DNA of 64,000 nt from Erwinia sp. E602 (lineage in GTDB: Bacteria > Pseudomonadota > Gammaproteobacteria > Enterobacterales > Enterobacteriaceae), in NCBI RefSeq assembly GCF_018141005.1, contig NZ_CP046582.1, positions 2,418,001 through 2,482,000 on the forward strand, in the 5' to 3' direction. The stretch's first letter is position 1, and each line of letters starts with the position of its first letter. A model generated the notes under the pieces. The model was not told the origin of the DNA and made no database searches. It saw nothing but the letters and a program-made list of their open reading frames with translations. Positions 9,253 through 18,479 of the stretch are shown here, piece by piece. Position numbers and translations under genes: made by a program.

Positions 9253-9287
9253 TCCCCGGCTACCCGGACCCGCTGCCGGCCGCGCCT

Positions 9288-9656
9288 TTACTCTTCGTAC
9301 ACGTAAACGCGCAGCCGGTGGCCGTCGTCGTCAGCGGCGGTGAAGGTGTAACCGAAGTCCATGCTGACCGGCTGCTGCAGAATATTTATCCCCCACTGCT
9401 GCCACTGCTGATGGCAGCTATCCACCTCTTCGCGGCTGGCGGCGCTCAGCACCAGTTCCGACTGGCTGCTGCCCGGCGTGGCCGCCGGGCGCACGCCGTC
9501 CCGCCGCCACAGGCCCAGCCGCCCGCCGTCCGGCAGCACAAACATGGCGAAGGTGGCCGACTGCTCAACCGGCGGCAGGCCCAGCAGACGCTGATAGAAC
9601 GCGGCGCTGGCCGCCGGATCGCTGACGTACAGGATGGTGAAGTTTAGTGCTTTCAT
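9288..9656 (-). CDS. VOC-family (glyoxalase/bleomycin-resistance fold) protein
   Basis: 122 aa, one pair of beta-alpha-beta-beta-beta modules. FTILYVSDPAASAAFYQRLL at the N-terminus and GYTFTAADDDGHRLRVYVYE at the C-terminus are the family signatures. Proteins of this size act as dimers; the substrate cannot be predicted. It probably forms a unit with the regulator upstream on the same strand (57 bp gap), a frequent pairing of YafY-type regulators with VOC genes. Confidence 0.78.
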   Translation of the reverse strand: MKALNFTILYVSDPAASAAFYQRLLGLPPVEQSATFAMFVLPDGGRLGLWRRDGVRPAATPGSSQSELVLSAASREEVDSCHQQWQQWGINILQQPVSMDFGYTFTAADDDGHRLRVYVYEE

Positions 9657-9713
9657 GGTGCTCTCCCCGTTGGTTGATAGGCAGAGAGTACGCGGCGCCA
9701 GTGACAGTTTCCG

Positions 9714-10415
9714 TCAGTAGCCGAAGCCCTGCGCTTTAATGCCCTGCTGGCTGCGCCAGGTTTTCAGCAACGCGCTACGCGACTGGCGGTAGCGGCGCTG
9801 GGTGTAGGTAATCGCAGTGATGCGATCGAGGCGGAAGTGGCGAAAATCCCCGCGCAGTTCGCACCAGGCGATCAGCAGCTGCACGCTGTCGAAGTATCCG
9901 ATCGCCAGCGGCCACAGCGTGCGCTGGCTGACCTCATCACGCAGATCCAGATAATCAATACGCACGATGCGCTGCTGTTCGATCGCCCGGCGCAGCTCCG
10001 GCGTTTCACCGCTGATCGGCACGCTGACGGCGGCCGGCCCGACCAGCAGCGGCGACAGCTCCAGCTGGCTTCTTAGCTCGTCCGGCAGCACCGCGGCAAT
10101 CTTGCTCAGCGCCGAGTGGGCGGCACCGGCCAGCTCGTTATCGGCGCGGCTGCCGACCCAGCGTGAGCCGAGCACCAGGGCAGCGATCTCCGCCTGGCTG
10201 AACATCAGCGGCGGCAGGGTAAAACCGGGGCGCAGCACGTAGCCCAGCCCGGCTTCGCCGACGATATCGGCCCCCTGCTGTTGCAGCGTGGCGATATCAC
10301 GATACAGGGTGCGGGTGCTGATGCTGAGTTGTTCAGCCAGCTGCTGCGCGGTCACCGGAAAGCGGTGGTTACGCAGAAGCTGCAGGATATCGAGCAGGCG
10401 CTGGGCGCGTGACAT
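9714..10415 (-). CDS. YafY-type HTH/WYL-domain transcriptional regulator
   Basis: 233 aa. The N-terminal HTH_11 domain reads RAQRLLDILQLLRNHRFPVT ... LSISTRTLYRDIATLQQQGA. A linker and a WYL ligand-sensing domain follow (about residues 130-225; IVRIDYLDLRDEVSQRTLWP, then GYFDSVQLLIAWCELRGDFR). Such proteins respond to small ligands or nucleic acids and often repress adjacent genes. It precedes the VOC gene on the same strand. The canonical W-Y-L triad is altered to L-I-A within the GYFDSVQLLIAW block. Confidence 0.82.
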   Translation of the reverse strand: MSRAQRLLDILQLLRNHRFPVTAQQLAEQLSISTRTLYRDIATLQQQGADIVGEAGLGYVLRPGFTLPPLMFSQAEIAALVLGSRWVGSRADNELAGAAHSALSKIAAVLPDELRSQLELSPLLVGPAAVSVPISGETPELRRAIEQQRIVRIDYLDLRDEVSQRTLWPLAIGYFDSVQLLIAWCELRGDFRHFRLDRITAITYTQRRYRQSRSALLKTWRSQQGIKAQGFGY

Positions 10416-10471
10416 GATGGGGTGACCTTTAGAGAAAAATGGAAAGGGTGGCGATGGGCGGATAATAACGT

Positions 10472-10497
10472 AAAAAGGGGCCGACAGAGCGGCCCCG
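10472..10497 (-). terminator. Terminator of the aminotransferase/binding-protein operon
   Basis: On the minus strand GGGGCCG-CTCTGT-CGGCCCC is followed by TTTTTA. It lies 30 bp past the stop of the amino-acid-binding protein. Confidence 0.85.
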
Positions 10498-10525
10498 TGG
10501 GGTAAAAATGGTCTTCTCGGACGAA

Positions 10526-11299
10526 TTATTTCACTGAAACGTCGATGCCAGGGAAGTACTTCGCGGCCAGTTTAGTGATGGTGCCGTCGTTCTGCACTTT
10601 GACGATCGCCTCATCCAGCGCGGCTTTCAGCTTAGTATCGTCCTTACGCAGGCCGTAACCGATGCCGCTGCCGAGGATCTTGTCGTCATCGACCGCCTGG
10701 CCGATAAAGCCGAAGCCTTTACCCTGCGGCTTGTCGAGGAAGCCGGACTGACCGGCGGCCGACATCACCAGCGTGCCGTCGAGGCGGCCGGCGACCATGT
10801 CGTTATAGACCTGGTTCTGATCCTGATAGGAGGTCACAGTCACCCCTTTCGGCTCCCAGTGCTGCTTGGCGTAGGTTTCCTGAATAGACCCCTGCAGCAC
10901 GCCGATGTTTTTACCCTGCAGCCCTTCAGCCGTCGCCGCTTTTACCGCGCCGGTTTTACCGATCAGCATGCTTGGAATGCGATAGATCGGTTTGGTAAAA
11001 CCGATGCTCTTCGCCCGCGCTTCGGTGATATTCATCGCGGAGTTGATAGCGTCAAACTTCTTCGCCGACAGCGCCGGGATCAGCGCGTCAAAGCTGCTCT
11101 CCACCCAGCTGCAGGTAAAGTTGCCCACCTTACAGATGGCGTTACCCAGCTCGATATCAAAGCCTTCCAGCTCACCCTGCGCGTTGCGGCTTTCAAACGG
11201 CGGATACTGTGATTCCACGCCGTAACGCAGATTTTCTGCCATCACCGACATGGAGGCCAGCAGACCGGCCACGACGCACAACGCATTGATTTTCTTCAT
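10526..11299 (-). CDS. Polar amino-acid ABC transporter, periplasmic binding protein
   Basis: 257-aa SBP family 3 protein (ArgT/HisJ/ArtJ type). A signal peptide (INALCVVAGLLASMSVMA) is followed by NLRYGVESQYPPFESRNAQG and GFDIELGNAIC. FDALIPALSAKKFDAINSAM and ITEARAKSIGFTKP are the hinge and ligand-pocket blocks typical of lysine/arginine/ornithine binders. No permease or ATPase gene is adjacent. It follows the aminotransferase gene by 24 bp with AGGGGA before its ATG, so the two are cotranscribed. Specificity within the polar amino acid group cannot be assigned. Confidence 0.85.
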   Translation of the reverse strand: MKKINALCVVAGLLASMSVMAENLRYGVESQYPPFESRNAQGELEGFDIELGNAICKVGNFTCSWVESSFDALIPALSAKKFDAINSAMNITEARAKSIGFTKPIYRIPSMLIGKTGAVKAATAEGLQGKNIGVLQGSIQETYAKQHWEPKGVTVTSYQDQNQVYNDMVAGRLDGTLVMSAAGQSGFLDKPQGKGFGFIGQAVDDDKILGSGIGYGLRKDDTKLKAALDEAIVKVQNDGTITKLAAKYFPGIDVSVK

Positions 11300-11323
11300 T
11301 CACTTCCCCTCATGATGTTTATT

Positions 11324-12493
11324 TTAGCGAGGCTTAACCTGACACAGCGCGCGTGCGCCGGCCTTCAGGGTGGCTTCGTCTTTTGCGAAAGAGAGACGGA
11401 TTAACTTATTGTCGGTGCCGTCGGTGTAAAACGCCGACAGCGGAATGGTTGCTACGCCGTAATCGACAATCAGACGTTTTACCATTTCAGCGTCGGTTTC
11501 GTCACTGAAATCCTTAAAACTGGCGAGCATAAAGAAGGAACCCGCCGACGGCAGCAGGGTAAACGGCGAATCCTGCAGCAGGCTGGCCAGCAGGTCGCGC
11601 TTGCGCTGATAGAACTCGCCCAGGCCGAGATAGTTTTCCGGCTGCTGCAGATAGTCGGCAAAGGCCACCTGCATCGGCGTATCGGCGGCGAACATCATAA
11701 ACTGATGCACCTTAACCACCTCTTCCATCAGCGCCGCCGGGGCCAGCAGATAGCCGACGCGCCAGCCGGTGACGTGGAAGGTTTTACCGAACGAGCTGAC
11801 GATCACGCTGCGCGCCGCCAGCTCCGGGTGGGTGGCCATACCGTGATGACGGCGGCCGTCGAACAGGATATGTTCGTAAACCTCGTCGGAGAGCACGATG
11901 ATATCCGTGTTGCGCAGCATAAGCGCCAGCCGGTCCAGATCCGCAGCGCTCAGCACCTGCGAGCTGGGGTTGTGGGGCGTGTTAATAATGATCATCCGGG
12001 TGCGCGGCGTGATGGTGGCCGCCAGTTCGTCCCAGTTGATGCTGAAATCACCGGCCTGCAGCTTAAGGCCGATCGCCGTCGCCCCCTGCAGCCGCACCAT
12101 CGGCGCATAGCTGTCAAACGCCGGTTCAAAGAAAATCACCTCGTCGCCGGGGTGCACCAGCCCGGCAATCGCCGCGAACAGCCCTTCGCTGGCGCTTGCG
12201 GTGACCAGCACTTCGCTGGCGGCGTCATAGCGCTGGCCGTAAAGGGTTTCCACCTTGTCTGCCAGCGCCGCGCGCAGCGGCGGGTAGCCGGTCATTGACG
12301 CATACTGGTTATGCCCCTGCTGCATCGCGCGGGTGACGCCGGCGACCAGCAGCGGGTCGCAGCTGAAGTCCGGCGCGCCCTGTGACAGGTTGATCGCGTT
12401 GTGCTGCGCGGAGAGCTGACCAATCACCGAAAAAATGGTGGTGCCGACATCAGGTAATTTAGAGCGCGGCTGCAGCGCAGATTTGAGGGCCAT
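11324..12493 (-). CDS. ybdL: YbdL-like PLP-dependent aminotransferase (methionine aminotransferase)
   Basis: 389-aa class I/II fold-type I transaminase, the same size as E. coli YbdL (386 aa), which prefers methionine, histidine and phenylalanine. Visible signatures are INLSQGAPDF at the N-terminus, NTPHNPSSQVL, DEVYEHILFDG (cofactor Asp/Tyr) and SFGKTFHVTGWRVGYL with the Schiff-base lysine, then an RLSFAKDE carboxylate-binding Arg near the end. It is first in an operon with the amino-acid-binding protein and divergent from a GcvA-like regulator. An amino-acid transport and transamination unit is implied. Confidence 0.85.
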   Translation of the reverse strand: MALKSALQPRSKLPDVGTTIFSVIGQLSAQHNAINLSQGAPDFSCDPLLVAGVTRAMQQGHNQYASMTGYPPLRAALADKVETLYGQRYDAASEVLVTASASEGLFAAIAGLVHPGDEVIFFEPAFDSYAPMVRLQGATAIGLKLQAGDFSINWDELAATITPRTRMIIINTPHNPSSQVLSAADLDRLALMLRNTDIIVLSDEVYEHILFDGRRHHGMATHPELAARSVIVSSFGKTFHVTGWRVGYLLAPAALMEEVVKVHQFMMFAADTPMQVAFADYLQQPENYLGLGEFYQRKRDLLASLLQDSPFTLLPSAGSFFMLASFKDFSDETDAEMVKRLIVDYGVATIPLSAFYTDGTDNKLIRLSFAKDEATLKAGARALCQVKPR

Positions 12494-12630
12494 GGGAACT
12501 CCGGTTCGGGTAATTTACTGTGTAAGGGGGGTCAGCGACCGCTGTCCTATTCAACGTGGCGCACCTTGAGTGAACAAGCGATTTGTTGTCATAATAGCTA
12601 TGACTTTTTCACATAGCTCAGAGGCCCTGC

Positions 12631-13473
12631 ATGACCCAGCGTACGCTGCCGTTAAACGCCATTCACGCTTTCATCGTTACCGCCCGTCACCTGAACCTGA
12701 CCCGGGCGGCGGCTGAGCTGTGCATTACCCAGGGCGCGGTCAGTCGCAAAATCAGTGCGCTGGAGGGGTGGCTGGGCTTTGCGCTGTTCGATCGCCACGC
12801 GCGCGGCCTGCACCTGACGCCGCAGGGCAGCAGCCTGCTGCCCGCGCTGCAGGCGGGCTATCAGCAGATGCTGGATGCTGCGCTGCAGGCCAGCCGCCAG
12901 CATGCCACCATCCGGCTACGCGCCCCCACCTGCGCTATGCGCTGGCTGGTGCCGCGGCTGGTTGCGCTGGAGAAGGCGCATCCGGAGCTGCACGTGGCGC
13001 TGACCACCACCGTCGATCACCGGCCAAGGCTGGAGAACTTCGACGCCGCGATAGTCTATGGCCATGAACCGGTGGGGAGGCTGTTGTTTGAAGAGGCGCT
13101 AATACCGGTGCTGGCACCCGGCCTGCTGCCTGCCGGGACGCAGGACGCTGCGGCGCTGACGGCGCTGACCTTTCTGCACCCCACCGCCGACCGCCGCGAC
13201 TGGCAGCTGTGGCTGGCGGCGCAGGGGCAGCAGCTGGAGATGCGCCGCAGTCAGCACTTCGCTACCATGGATCTGGCGATCGCCGCGGCGATCCAGGGGT
13301 TTGGCGTCACGGTCGCCGACCAGACGCTGGTGGTGGATGACCTGGCGGCGCAGCGGCTGGTTGCCCCGCTGCCCCACCCGGTGAAGACCGGCGCGCTCTA
13401 CAGCCTGATCCTGCGCCCGGAGGCTGGCGCGCCGCCGGGGCTGGATCGGCTGGTCAGCGGGCTGTCAGGCTGA
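12631..13473 (+). CDS. LysR-family regulator, GcvA-like
   Basis: 280 aa. [23 protein letters not shown] ... [18 protein letters not shown], with [14 protein letters not shown] as in GcvA and DsdC relatives. The effector domain is short and ends with [17 protein letters not shown]. It is divergent from the aminotransferase/binding-protein operon across 137 bp, so it is the likely regulator. Its 3' end overlaps the stop of the convergent chemoreceptor gene by 9 bp. Confidence 0.85.
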   Translation: MTQRTLPLNAIHAFIVTARHLNLTRAAAELCITQGAVSRKISALEGWLGFALFDRHARGLHLTPQGSSLLPALQAGYQQMLDAALQASRQHATIRLRAPTCAMRWLVPRLVALEKAHPELHVALTTTVDHRPRLENFDAAIVYGHEPVGRLLFEEALIPVLAPGLLPAGTQDAAALTALTFLHPTADRRDWQLWLAAQGQQLEMRRSQHFATMDLAIAAAIQGFGVTVADQTLVVDDLAAQRLVAPLPHPVKTGALYSLILRPEAGAPPGLDRLVSGLSG

Positions 13474-15009
13474 GGCCGACAGGCGGAACCTGGCCACCGA
13501 CTGCGACAGCGCTTCGGTCTGGCGCGCCAGCGAGCTGGCCGCCGCAGAAACTTTCTGCACCAGCGTGGCGTTCTGCTGGGTGACGGTGTCCATCTCCGCC
13601 ACGGCGGTGCCGACCTGCGAGATACCTTTGCTTTGCTCCGCCGACGCACCGGCGATCTGCTGCATAATCGCCGTCACTTCGCCGACCGCGCGCAGGATCT
13701 CGTCCATGGTGTCGCCGGCCGCCGCCACCAGCGTTGAGCCGTTGTTGACCCGGCTGACCGAGTCGCCGATCAGCCCTTCAATCTCCTTCGCCGCGGCGGC
13801 GCTGCGCTGGGCGAGGTTACGCACCTCGCTGGCCACTACCGCAAAGCCGCGCCCCTGTTCGCCGGCGCGCGCCGCTTCTACCGCCGCGTTCAGCGCCAGA
13901 ATATTGGTCTGGAAGGCGATGCTGTTAATCACCGACGTAATTTCAGCAATTTTCTTCGAGCTGCCGGCAATGCCCTGCATGGTGCTGACCACCTGACCGA
14001 CCAGCACCCCGCCCTTGCCGGCGGTAGCGGACGCCGCTTCCGCCAGCTGACTGGCCTGATGCGCGTTGTCGGCGTTGAATTTCACCGTCGCGGTCAGCTG
14101 CTCCATGCTGGCGGCGGTCTCTTCCAGCGCCGCCGCCTGCTGCTCGGTGCGTGAGGAGAGGTCGTTATTGCCGCTGGAGATCTCCTCAGCCCCGCGCCAG
14201 ATGCCGTCGGTGCCGCTACGAATGGCGCTGACCGCATCGCGCAGGCTGTCCTGCATCGCGCTCAGCAGCGGGACCAGCTGGCCGACGCAGTTGCGGCCCA
14301 TATCCTCAACCGGCTGGCTGAGATCGCCGTCGGCAATCAGGCGGAACTGCTGACGGATGCGGTCCAGCGGACGCACCAGCATGCTGACCAGATAGCGATC
14401 GGTAAACAGCAGGATCAGCAGCCCGGCGGCCAGCGCCAGCGCCAGCACCAATTTGGTCATCAGCGTCAGCCGGTCGACGGTCACCCGGGTCTGATCGAGC
14501 TTGGCGGTGGCGGCGGCGTTGAACTGTTCAACGTGGCTGCCAAATTCCCGACTCAGCGCCGGGGTGACGCTACTGGCGTGCCGGCGAAACGCCTCACTGT
14601 TGCCCTGCGCCGCCAGCTGCATCTGCGGGTTCACGCCGCGATCGAGCAGCTGCTGCCAGCTGTTGATCACCGGTGTCACCAGTTCATCGCCCAGCGGGCC
14701 GGGCGCCTGCTGTTTAAATCGGACCAGCAGGCCGTTCATGTTATCCAGCGCCTTCTGCGCCGAGGCCAGCTCCTCCGGCTTACCGGAGTCGAGCGCGCGG
14801 GTCAGGCGGGTAATAAAGCGGAAATAGCGATCATTGCCCTGGCTTAGCGTGTTCATCTGGCTGACAAGCTCACGATCCAGCGCGTTGCCCTGCGCTAACT
14901 GATTAAGCGAGTAGATGCTGTAGCCGCCCACCGCGCCCCACAGCAGGCAGAACAGTCCGAGCACCCACAGCATGACTGCACGGATGGTGTAGTTTTTTAA
15001 AAATTGCAT
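13465..15009 (-). CDS. Methyl-accepting chemotaxis protein
   Basis: 514 aa from ATG 15009, which has GGAG 6 bases upstream (the frame extends 18 codons further without support). Order: TM1 ([20 protein letters not shown]), a Tar-type periplasmic four-helix sensor of about 150 residues, TM2 ([16 protein letters not shown]), HAMP domain, methylation helices, and the signalling hairpin with [20 protein letters not shown]. The C-terminus ends RFRLSASA and lacks the NWETF-type pentapeptide that tethers CheR/CheB, so it may depend on other receptors for adaptation. A FliA promoter lies upstream. Confidence 0.9.
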   Translation of the reverse strand: MQFLKNYTIRAVMLWVLGLFCLLWGAVGGYSIYSLNQLAQGNALDRELVSQMNTLSQGNDRYFRFITRLTRALDSGKPEELASAQKALDNMNGLLVRFKQQAPGPLGDELVTPVINSWQQLLDRGVNPQMQLAAQGNSEAFRRHASSVTPALSREFGSHVEQFNAAATAKLDQTRVTVDRLTLMTKLVLALALAAGLLILLFTDRYLVSMLVRPLDRIRQQFRLIADGDLSQPVEDMGRNCVGQLVPLLSAMQDSLRDAVSAIRSGTDGIWRGAEEISSGNNDLSSRTEQQAAALEETAASMEQLTATVKFNADNAHQASQLAEAASATAGKGGVLVGQVVSTMQGIAGSSKKIAEITSVINSIAFQTNILALNAAVEAARAGEQGRGFAVVASEVRNLAQRSAAAAKEIEGLIGDSVSRVNNGSTLVAAAGDTMDEILRAVGEVTAIMQQIAGASAEQSKGISQVGTAVAEMDTVTQQNATLVQKVSAAASSLARQTEALSQSVARFRLSASA

Positions 15010-15069
15010 AGTGACTCCATAACCTGGTGAAACCGTTGAGATTTTAGTTTTTAGGGTATTCAACGTAGG

Positions 15070-15096
15070 TTATCGGCATATTTACGGCAAAGGTGA
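15070..15096 (-). promoter_or_regulatory. Sigma-28 (FliA) promoter of the chemoreceptor gene
   Basis: On the minus strand TCACCTTT-N11-GCCGATAA. The -10 GCCGATAA is a perfect match to the FliA consensus, spacing is exactly 11, and the -35 shares 5 of 8 bases with TAAAGTTT. Transcription would start about 50 bases before the chosen ATG. This ties the receptor to the late flagellar regulon. Confidence 0.8.
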
Positions 15097-15427
15097 GCAG
15101 ATAACACTATAGAAAGCGTACTGAATTGCCCGATTGTGCCAGGCGAAAGAACAGGATAAGCCGCTGTTGTGACAGATTATTCTTCTCTGAATGCGCTATT
15201 TAATCAGCAGATAACGTTATCTGTGACCGTAACAAAAGTATTTCTGATTGTTTCTGTACGGGCGTTTCTCCCCGCAGAGCGGCGCAGGTTGTTTAAAAAA
15301 CCCTCCCGCCGGCGGTTTTGCAGATTATGCTGATAGCAGAGCCGTACCGCGGGCGGCAGGATCCCAGCGCCCAACGCGGCGCGTTTAGCGCGCCCGCCTC
15401 CCTTCTGCTATCTAAAAGGATGACCCG

Positions 15428-15862
15428 ATGTTTACCTCAATCAATAACGGATTTTCCCGCTTCGCCGATGCCCCGGATTTTGGCAAACTGCTGCTGCGCG
15501 TCTCGCTCGGGGCGCTGCTGCTGTTCCACGGCTTCTTTAAAATGCAGCACGGCGTCGGCTGGATCGCGCGCCTGCTTGAGGGGCAAGGCCTGCCCGGGTT
15601 TATCGCTTACGGCGCCTATATCGGCGAGGTGCTGGCGCCGGCGATGATCGTGCTCGGCCTGCTGACCCGCCCGGCGGCGCTGGTGATTGCAATCAATCTG
15701 GTGGTGGCGACGCTGCTGGCGAAGAGCGGCGTGTTCTGGGATCGCACCGCCGTCGGTGCCTGGGCGCTGGAGGTGGAGGCGCTGTACCTGTTCGGCGCGC
15801 TGGCGGTGATGTTCCTCGGCGCCGGGCGCTATACGCTGGTGCGCGACGGTAGCCTGACCTGA
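15428..15862 (+). CDS. DoxX-family membrane protein
   Basis: 144 aa with four hydrophobic helices. Family marks: FGKLLLRVSLGALLLFHGFF, GFIAYGAYIGEVLAPAMIVL, LLTRPAALVIAINLVVATLL. E. coli YphA is a similar member. DoxX proteins are inner-membrane and linked loosely to redox or thiol stress; the function here is unknown. AAGGA sits 9 bases before the ATG. It is convergent with the aromatic-acid-type MFS gene (37 bp apart). The 420-bp upstream region also carries the divergent FliA promoter; nothing else was recognised there. Confidence 0.8.
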   Translation: MFTSINNGFSRFADAPDFGKLLLRVSLGALLLFHGFFKMQHGVGWIARLLEGQGLPGFIAYGAYIGEVLAPAMIVLGLLTRPAALVIAINLVVATLLAKSGVFWDRTAVGAWALEVEALYLFGALAVMFLGAGRYTLVRDGSLT

Positions 15863-15899
15863 GACGTGGCCTGCCCGCGCTCAGGCGGGCAGGCACGCG

Positions 15900-17222
15900 T
15901 TACTGCGGGTGCCAGGCGAAGCGGTATTTCGCCACCAGCATCAGGCTGGTCAGCACCGCCGGGATCGCCAGGAAAGAGAAGACGTCGGTAATATTCCAGC
16001 CCATTGACAGCATCTGCGCGCCGGCAAAGGCGCTGAGAATGGCACCGATGCGACCGATGCCGTGCATCCAGCTGGAGCCGGTAGCGCGGGCGCGGGTCGG
16101 ATAGTAGCTGGCCGAGAGCGCATTCATGCCGGTGTTGGCGCCGTTGAGGCAGAAACCGCTGCAGAAGGCGATGGCGCTCAGCAGCCAGGCATCCGCCGGT
16201 GCGAAACCGATGCCTACCGTGGCAATGGCGCCGCTAAAGTAGATGGCGGCCAGCGCCAGGTTCGCGTTAAAGCGATCCATCATCCAGCCGGCAAACAGCG
16301 AGCCGACCGTGCCGCCCGCCTGATACATGGCGGTCACCAGCGCCGCCTGGGTCACCGTCATGCCGACATCTTTTACCAGCGACGGCAGCCAGCTGCCGAT
16401 CAGGTAAACCAGAAACAGCCCCATAAAGTAGCTGCCCCACAGCATCAGGCTGCCAAAGCGGTACTGGCGCGACAGTACCAGCCGCACCGCGGCCTCTTTT
16501 ACCTGCGGTTCGTTAAGCTCAAAGCGGCTGTCTTCCCGGGTGCTGCCCGGCCGCATCCGCTCGACGATCTGCCGTACCTGCGCAGCGGGAGCGTTGCGCG
16601 TCAGCATAAAACGCACCGACTCCGGCAGCCCGCGCATCAGCAGCGGCAGCAGCAGCAGCGGCAACACGCCGCCCATCACCAGCACCGAATGCCAGCCGTA
16701 ATGCGGGATCAGCCAGGAGGCGGCAAAGCCGCCGCTGGCCGCGCCAAAGGTGAAGCCGCAGAACACCACGGTGATCAGAAACGCCCGTTTACGCTCCGGC
16801 GAATACTCCGCCACCAGCGTGCCGACGTTGGGCATCGCTGCGCCCAGCCCCAGCCCGGTCAAAAAGCGGAACAGCATCAGCTGGTCAAGATTTTGCGAAA
16901 AGGCGGTGGCCAGCGTCCACAGGCCAAAGAAGAACACGCTGCTGAGGATCATCACCCGACGGCCAAAGCGGTCGGCCAGCGGCCCGGCAAACATCGCCCC
17001 CAGCGCCAGCCCGATCAGCGCGGCGCTGATTACCAGCCCGAGCTGGTGGTTACTGACGCCCCAGGCGGTTTTCAACGCCGGAGCAATAAAGCCCATCAGC
17101 GCAATATCCATGCCGTCCATCGCCACAATGGCAAAGCTCAGGGCAATAATGCGTTTCTGATAACGGCTCAGGCCACCCTGGTTGATTAATCCACGGATAT
17201 CGATCGCTGCGGTACGGTTCAC
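15900..17222 (-). CDS. MFS transporter, aromatic acid:H+ symporter (AAHS) family
   Basis: 440 aa, 12 transmembrane helices. The N-terminal block FAIVAMDGMDIALMGFIAPA, GPLADRFGRRVMILSSVFFF in loop 2-3, and FLTGLGLGAAMPNVGTLVAEYSPE (shown in part) are typical of PcaK, BenK and MhpT. GANTGMNALSASYYPTRARATG in the second half is the family's loop 8-9 signature. It probably imports an aromatic or related organic acid. It is divergent from a PcaQ-like LysR gene across 318 bp that holds a Fur-like box. No ring-cleavage genes are near, so the catabolic partner must be elsewhere. Confidence 0.86.
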   Translation of the reverse strand: MNRTAAIDIRGLINQGGLSRYQKRIIALSFAIVAMDGMDIALMGFIAPALKTAWGVSNHQLGLVISAALIGLALGAMFAGPLADRFGRRVMILSSVFFFGLWTLATAFSQNLDQLMLFRFLTGLGLGAAMPNVGTLVAEYSPERKRAFLITVVFCGFTFGAASGGFAASWLIPHYGWHSVLVMGGVLPLLLLPLLMRGLPESVRFMLTRNAPAAQVRQIVERMRPGSTREDSRFELNEPQVKEAAVRLVLSRQYRFGSLMLWGSYFMGLFLVYLIGSWLPSLVKDVGMTVTQAALVTAMYQAGGTVGSLFAGWMMDRFNANLALAAIYFSGAIATVGIGFAPADAWLLSAIAFCSGFCLNGANTGMNALSASYYPTRARATGSSWMHGIGRIGAILSAFAGAQMLSMGWNITDVFSFLAIPAVLTSLMLVAKYRFAWHPQ

Positions 17223-17334
17223 TTCGCGCTCCCTGGCTGGTTGACTCCCTGCGGCATAGCGCGGGACCGGTAAAAATTGCTGGCTATCATAACGGATAGT
17301 AATGACGTTGACTCGTAAAAATGGGCAGTTTTTC

Positions 17335-17351
17335 GATAATGATTATCATTT
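17335..17351. promoter_or_regulatory. Fur-box-like palindrome
   Basis: GATAATGATTATCATTT contains the perfect inverted repeat AATGAT-T-ATCATT and matches about 15 of 19 positions of the Fur consensus. It lies 110 bp upstream of the AAHS transporter start and 190 bp before the LysR start. The rest of the 318-bp intergenic region shows no other clear element. Confidence 0.6.
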
Positions 17352-17540
17352 CGGAGCATTGCACCGCAGCCCTGACGGGCGAAGAACGATAAGCTATACG
17401 CATATCCCGGCCGCTAAGAGGGAATAAAAGTAATAGATACGCCGGTATTTCCGCTAAATGTTAATTAATTTTTGCAATAAGGTTAACAAAACCCACAGGC
17501 AAGACTTGCCAGGGCCTCCTGCGGGTTACTACTCTGAGCT

Positions 17541-18464
17541 ATGGACAAAAATTACGTTTTTAATCAGCGCATTCGCCTGCGCCACCTGCATACCTTCGTG
17601 GCCGTTGCCCAGCAAGGCACGCTGGGCCGTGCCGCCGAAACGCTGTCGCTCAGCCAGCCGGCGCTGTCAAAAACGCTTAACGAGCTGGAAGAGCTGACCG
17701 GCGTGCGGCTGTTCGAGCGCGGGCGGCTGGGTGCACAGCTGACCACCATGGGCGAACAGTTCCTTACTCACGCGGTGCGGGTACTGGACGCGCTGAACCA
17801 TGCCGGGCAGAGTTTCCACCTGCCGCAGGCGCGCGATCCGGAGGTGCTGCGGGTCTGCGTGCTGACCACGGTGGCGCTGGGGATGCTGCCATCGATCCTC
17901 GAACGGTTTCACCAGCAGCAGCCGCAGACCATCGTGCAGGTTGCAACCCTGCACAATAACGTCCTGCTGGCCGGGCTGAAGGCCGGCGAATTTGACGTGG
18001 GTATTGGCCGCATGGCCGACCCCGGCCTGATGACCGGCCTGACCTATGAGCTGCTGTTCCTTGAGTCGATGCGGCTGGTGGTGCGCCCCGACCATCCGCT
18101 TTTAAGTGACAACGTCACGCTGTCGAAAGCGCTGTCATGGCCGGTGGTGATCTCCCCGGAAGGTACCGCCCCACGACGCGTTGCCGAGGCGATGCTTAAA
18201 GACCAGGGCTGCCGCCTGCCCGCCACGCTGGTCGAGACCTCAGCCACTTCCCTGGCGCGCCAGCTGGCCTTACGCGCCAGCTACGTCTGGTTTGTGCCCT
18301 CCGGCGCGATCAAGGACGACCTGCTGCACAATGCGCTGGCGGCGCTGCCGATCTCCTCGCACGGGCCGGGCGAACCGGTGGGCATCGTCACCCGCTCCGG
18401 CAAGCCGCTGAGCCTGAGTGCCGAAGTGTTTTTATCCACGGTACGTAAATCCCACTCCGGCTGA
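17541..18464 (+). CDS. LysR-family regulator, PcaQ/GbpR-like
   Basis: 307 aa. HTH: IRLRHLHTFVAVAQQGTLGR ... LSLSQPALSKTLNELEELTG, then LFERGRLGAQLTTMGEQFLT. The effector domain has GEFDVGIGRMADP and VISPEGTAPRRVAEAML, typical of the PcaQ/galactose-binding LTTR branch. It is divergent from the AAHS transporter and its probable regulator. The ATG at 17541 is preferred because it places the HTH at the usual distance from the N-terminus. Confidence 0.85.
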   Translation: MDKNYVFNQRIRLRHLHTFVAVAQQGTLGRAAETLSLSQPALSKTLNELEELTGVRLFERGRLGAQLTTMGEQFLTHAVRVLDALNHAGQSFHLPQARDPEVLRVCVLTTVALGMLPSILERFHQQQPQTIVQVATLHNNVLLAGLKAGEFDVGIGRMADPGLMTGLTYELLFLESMRLVVRPDHPLLSDNVTLSKALSWPVVISPEGTAPRRVAEAMLKDQGCRLPATLVETSATSLARQLALRASYVWFVPSGAIKDDLLHNALAALPISSHGPGEPVGIVTRSGKPLSLSAEVFLSTVRKSHSG

Positions 18465-18479
18465 ACGGAGGTGATTGCG

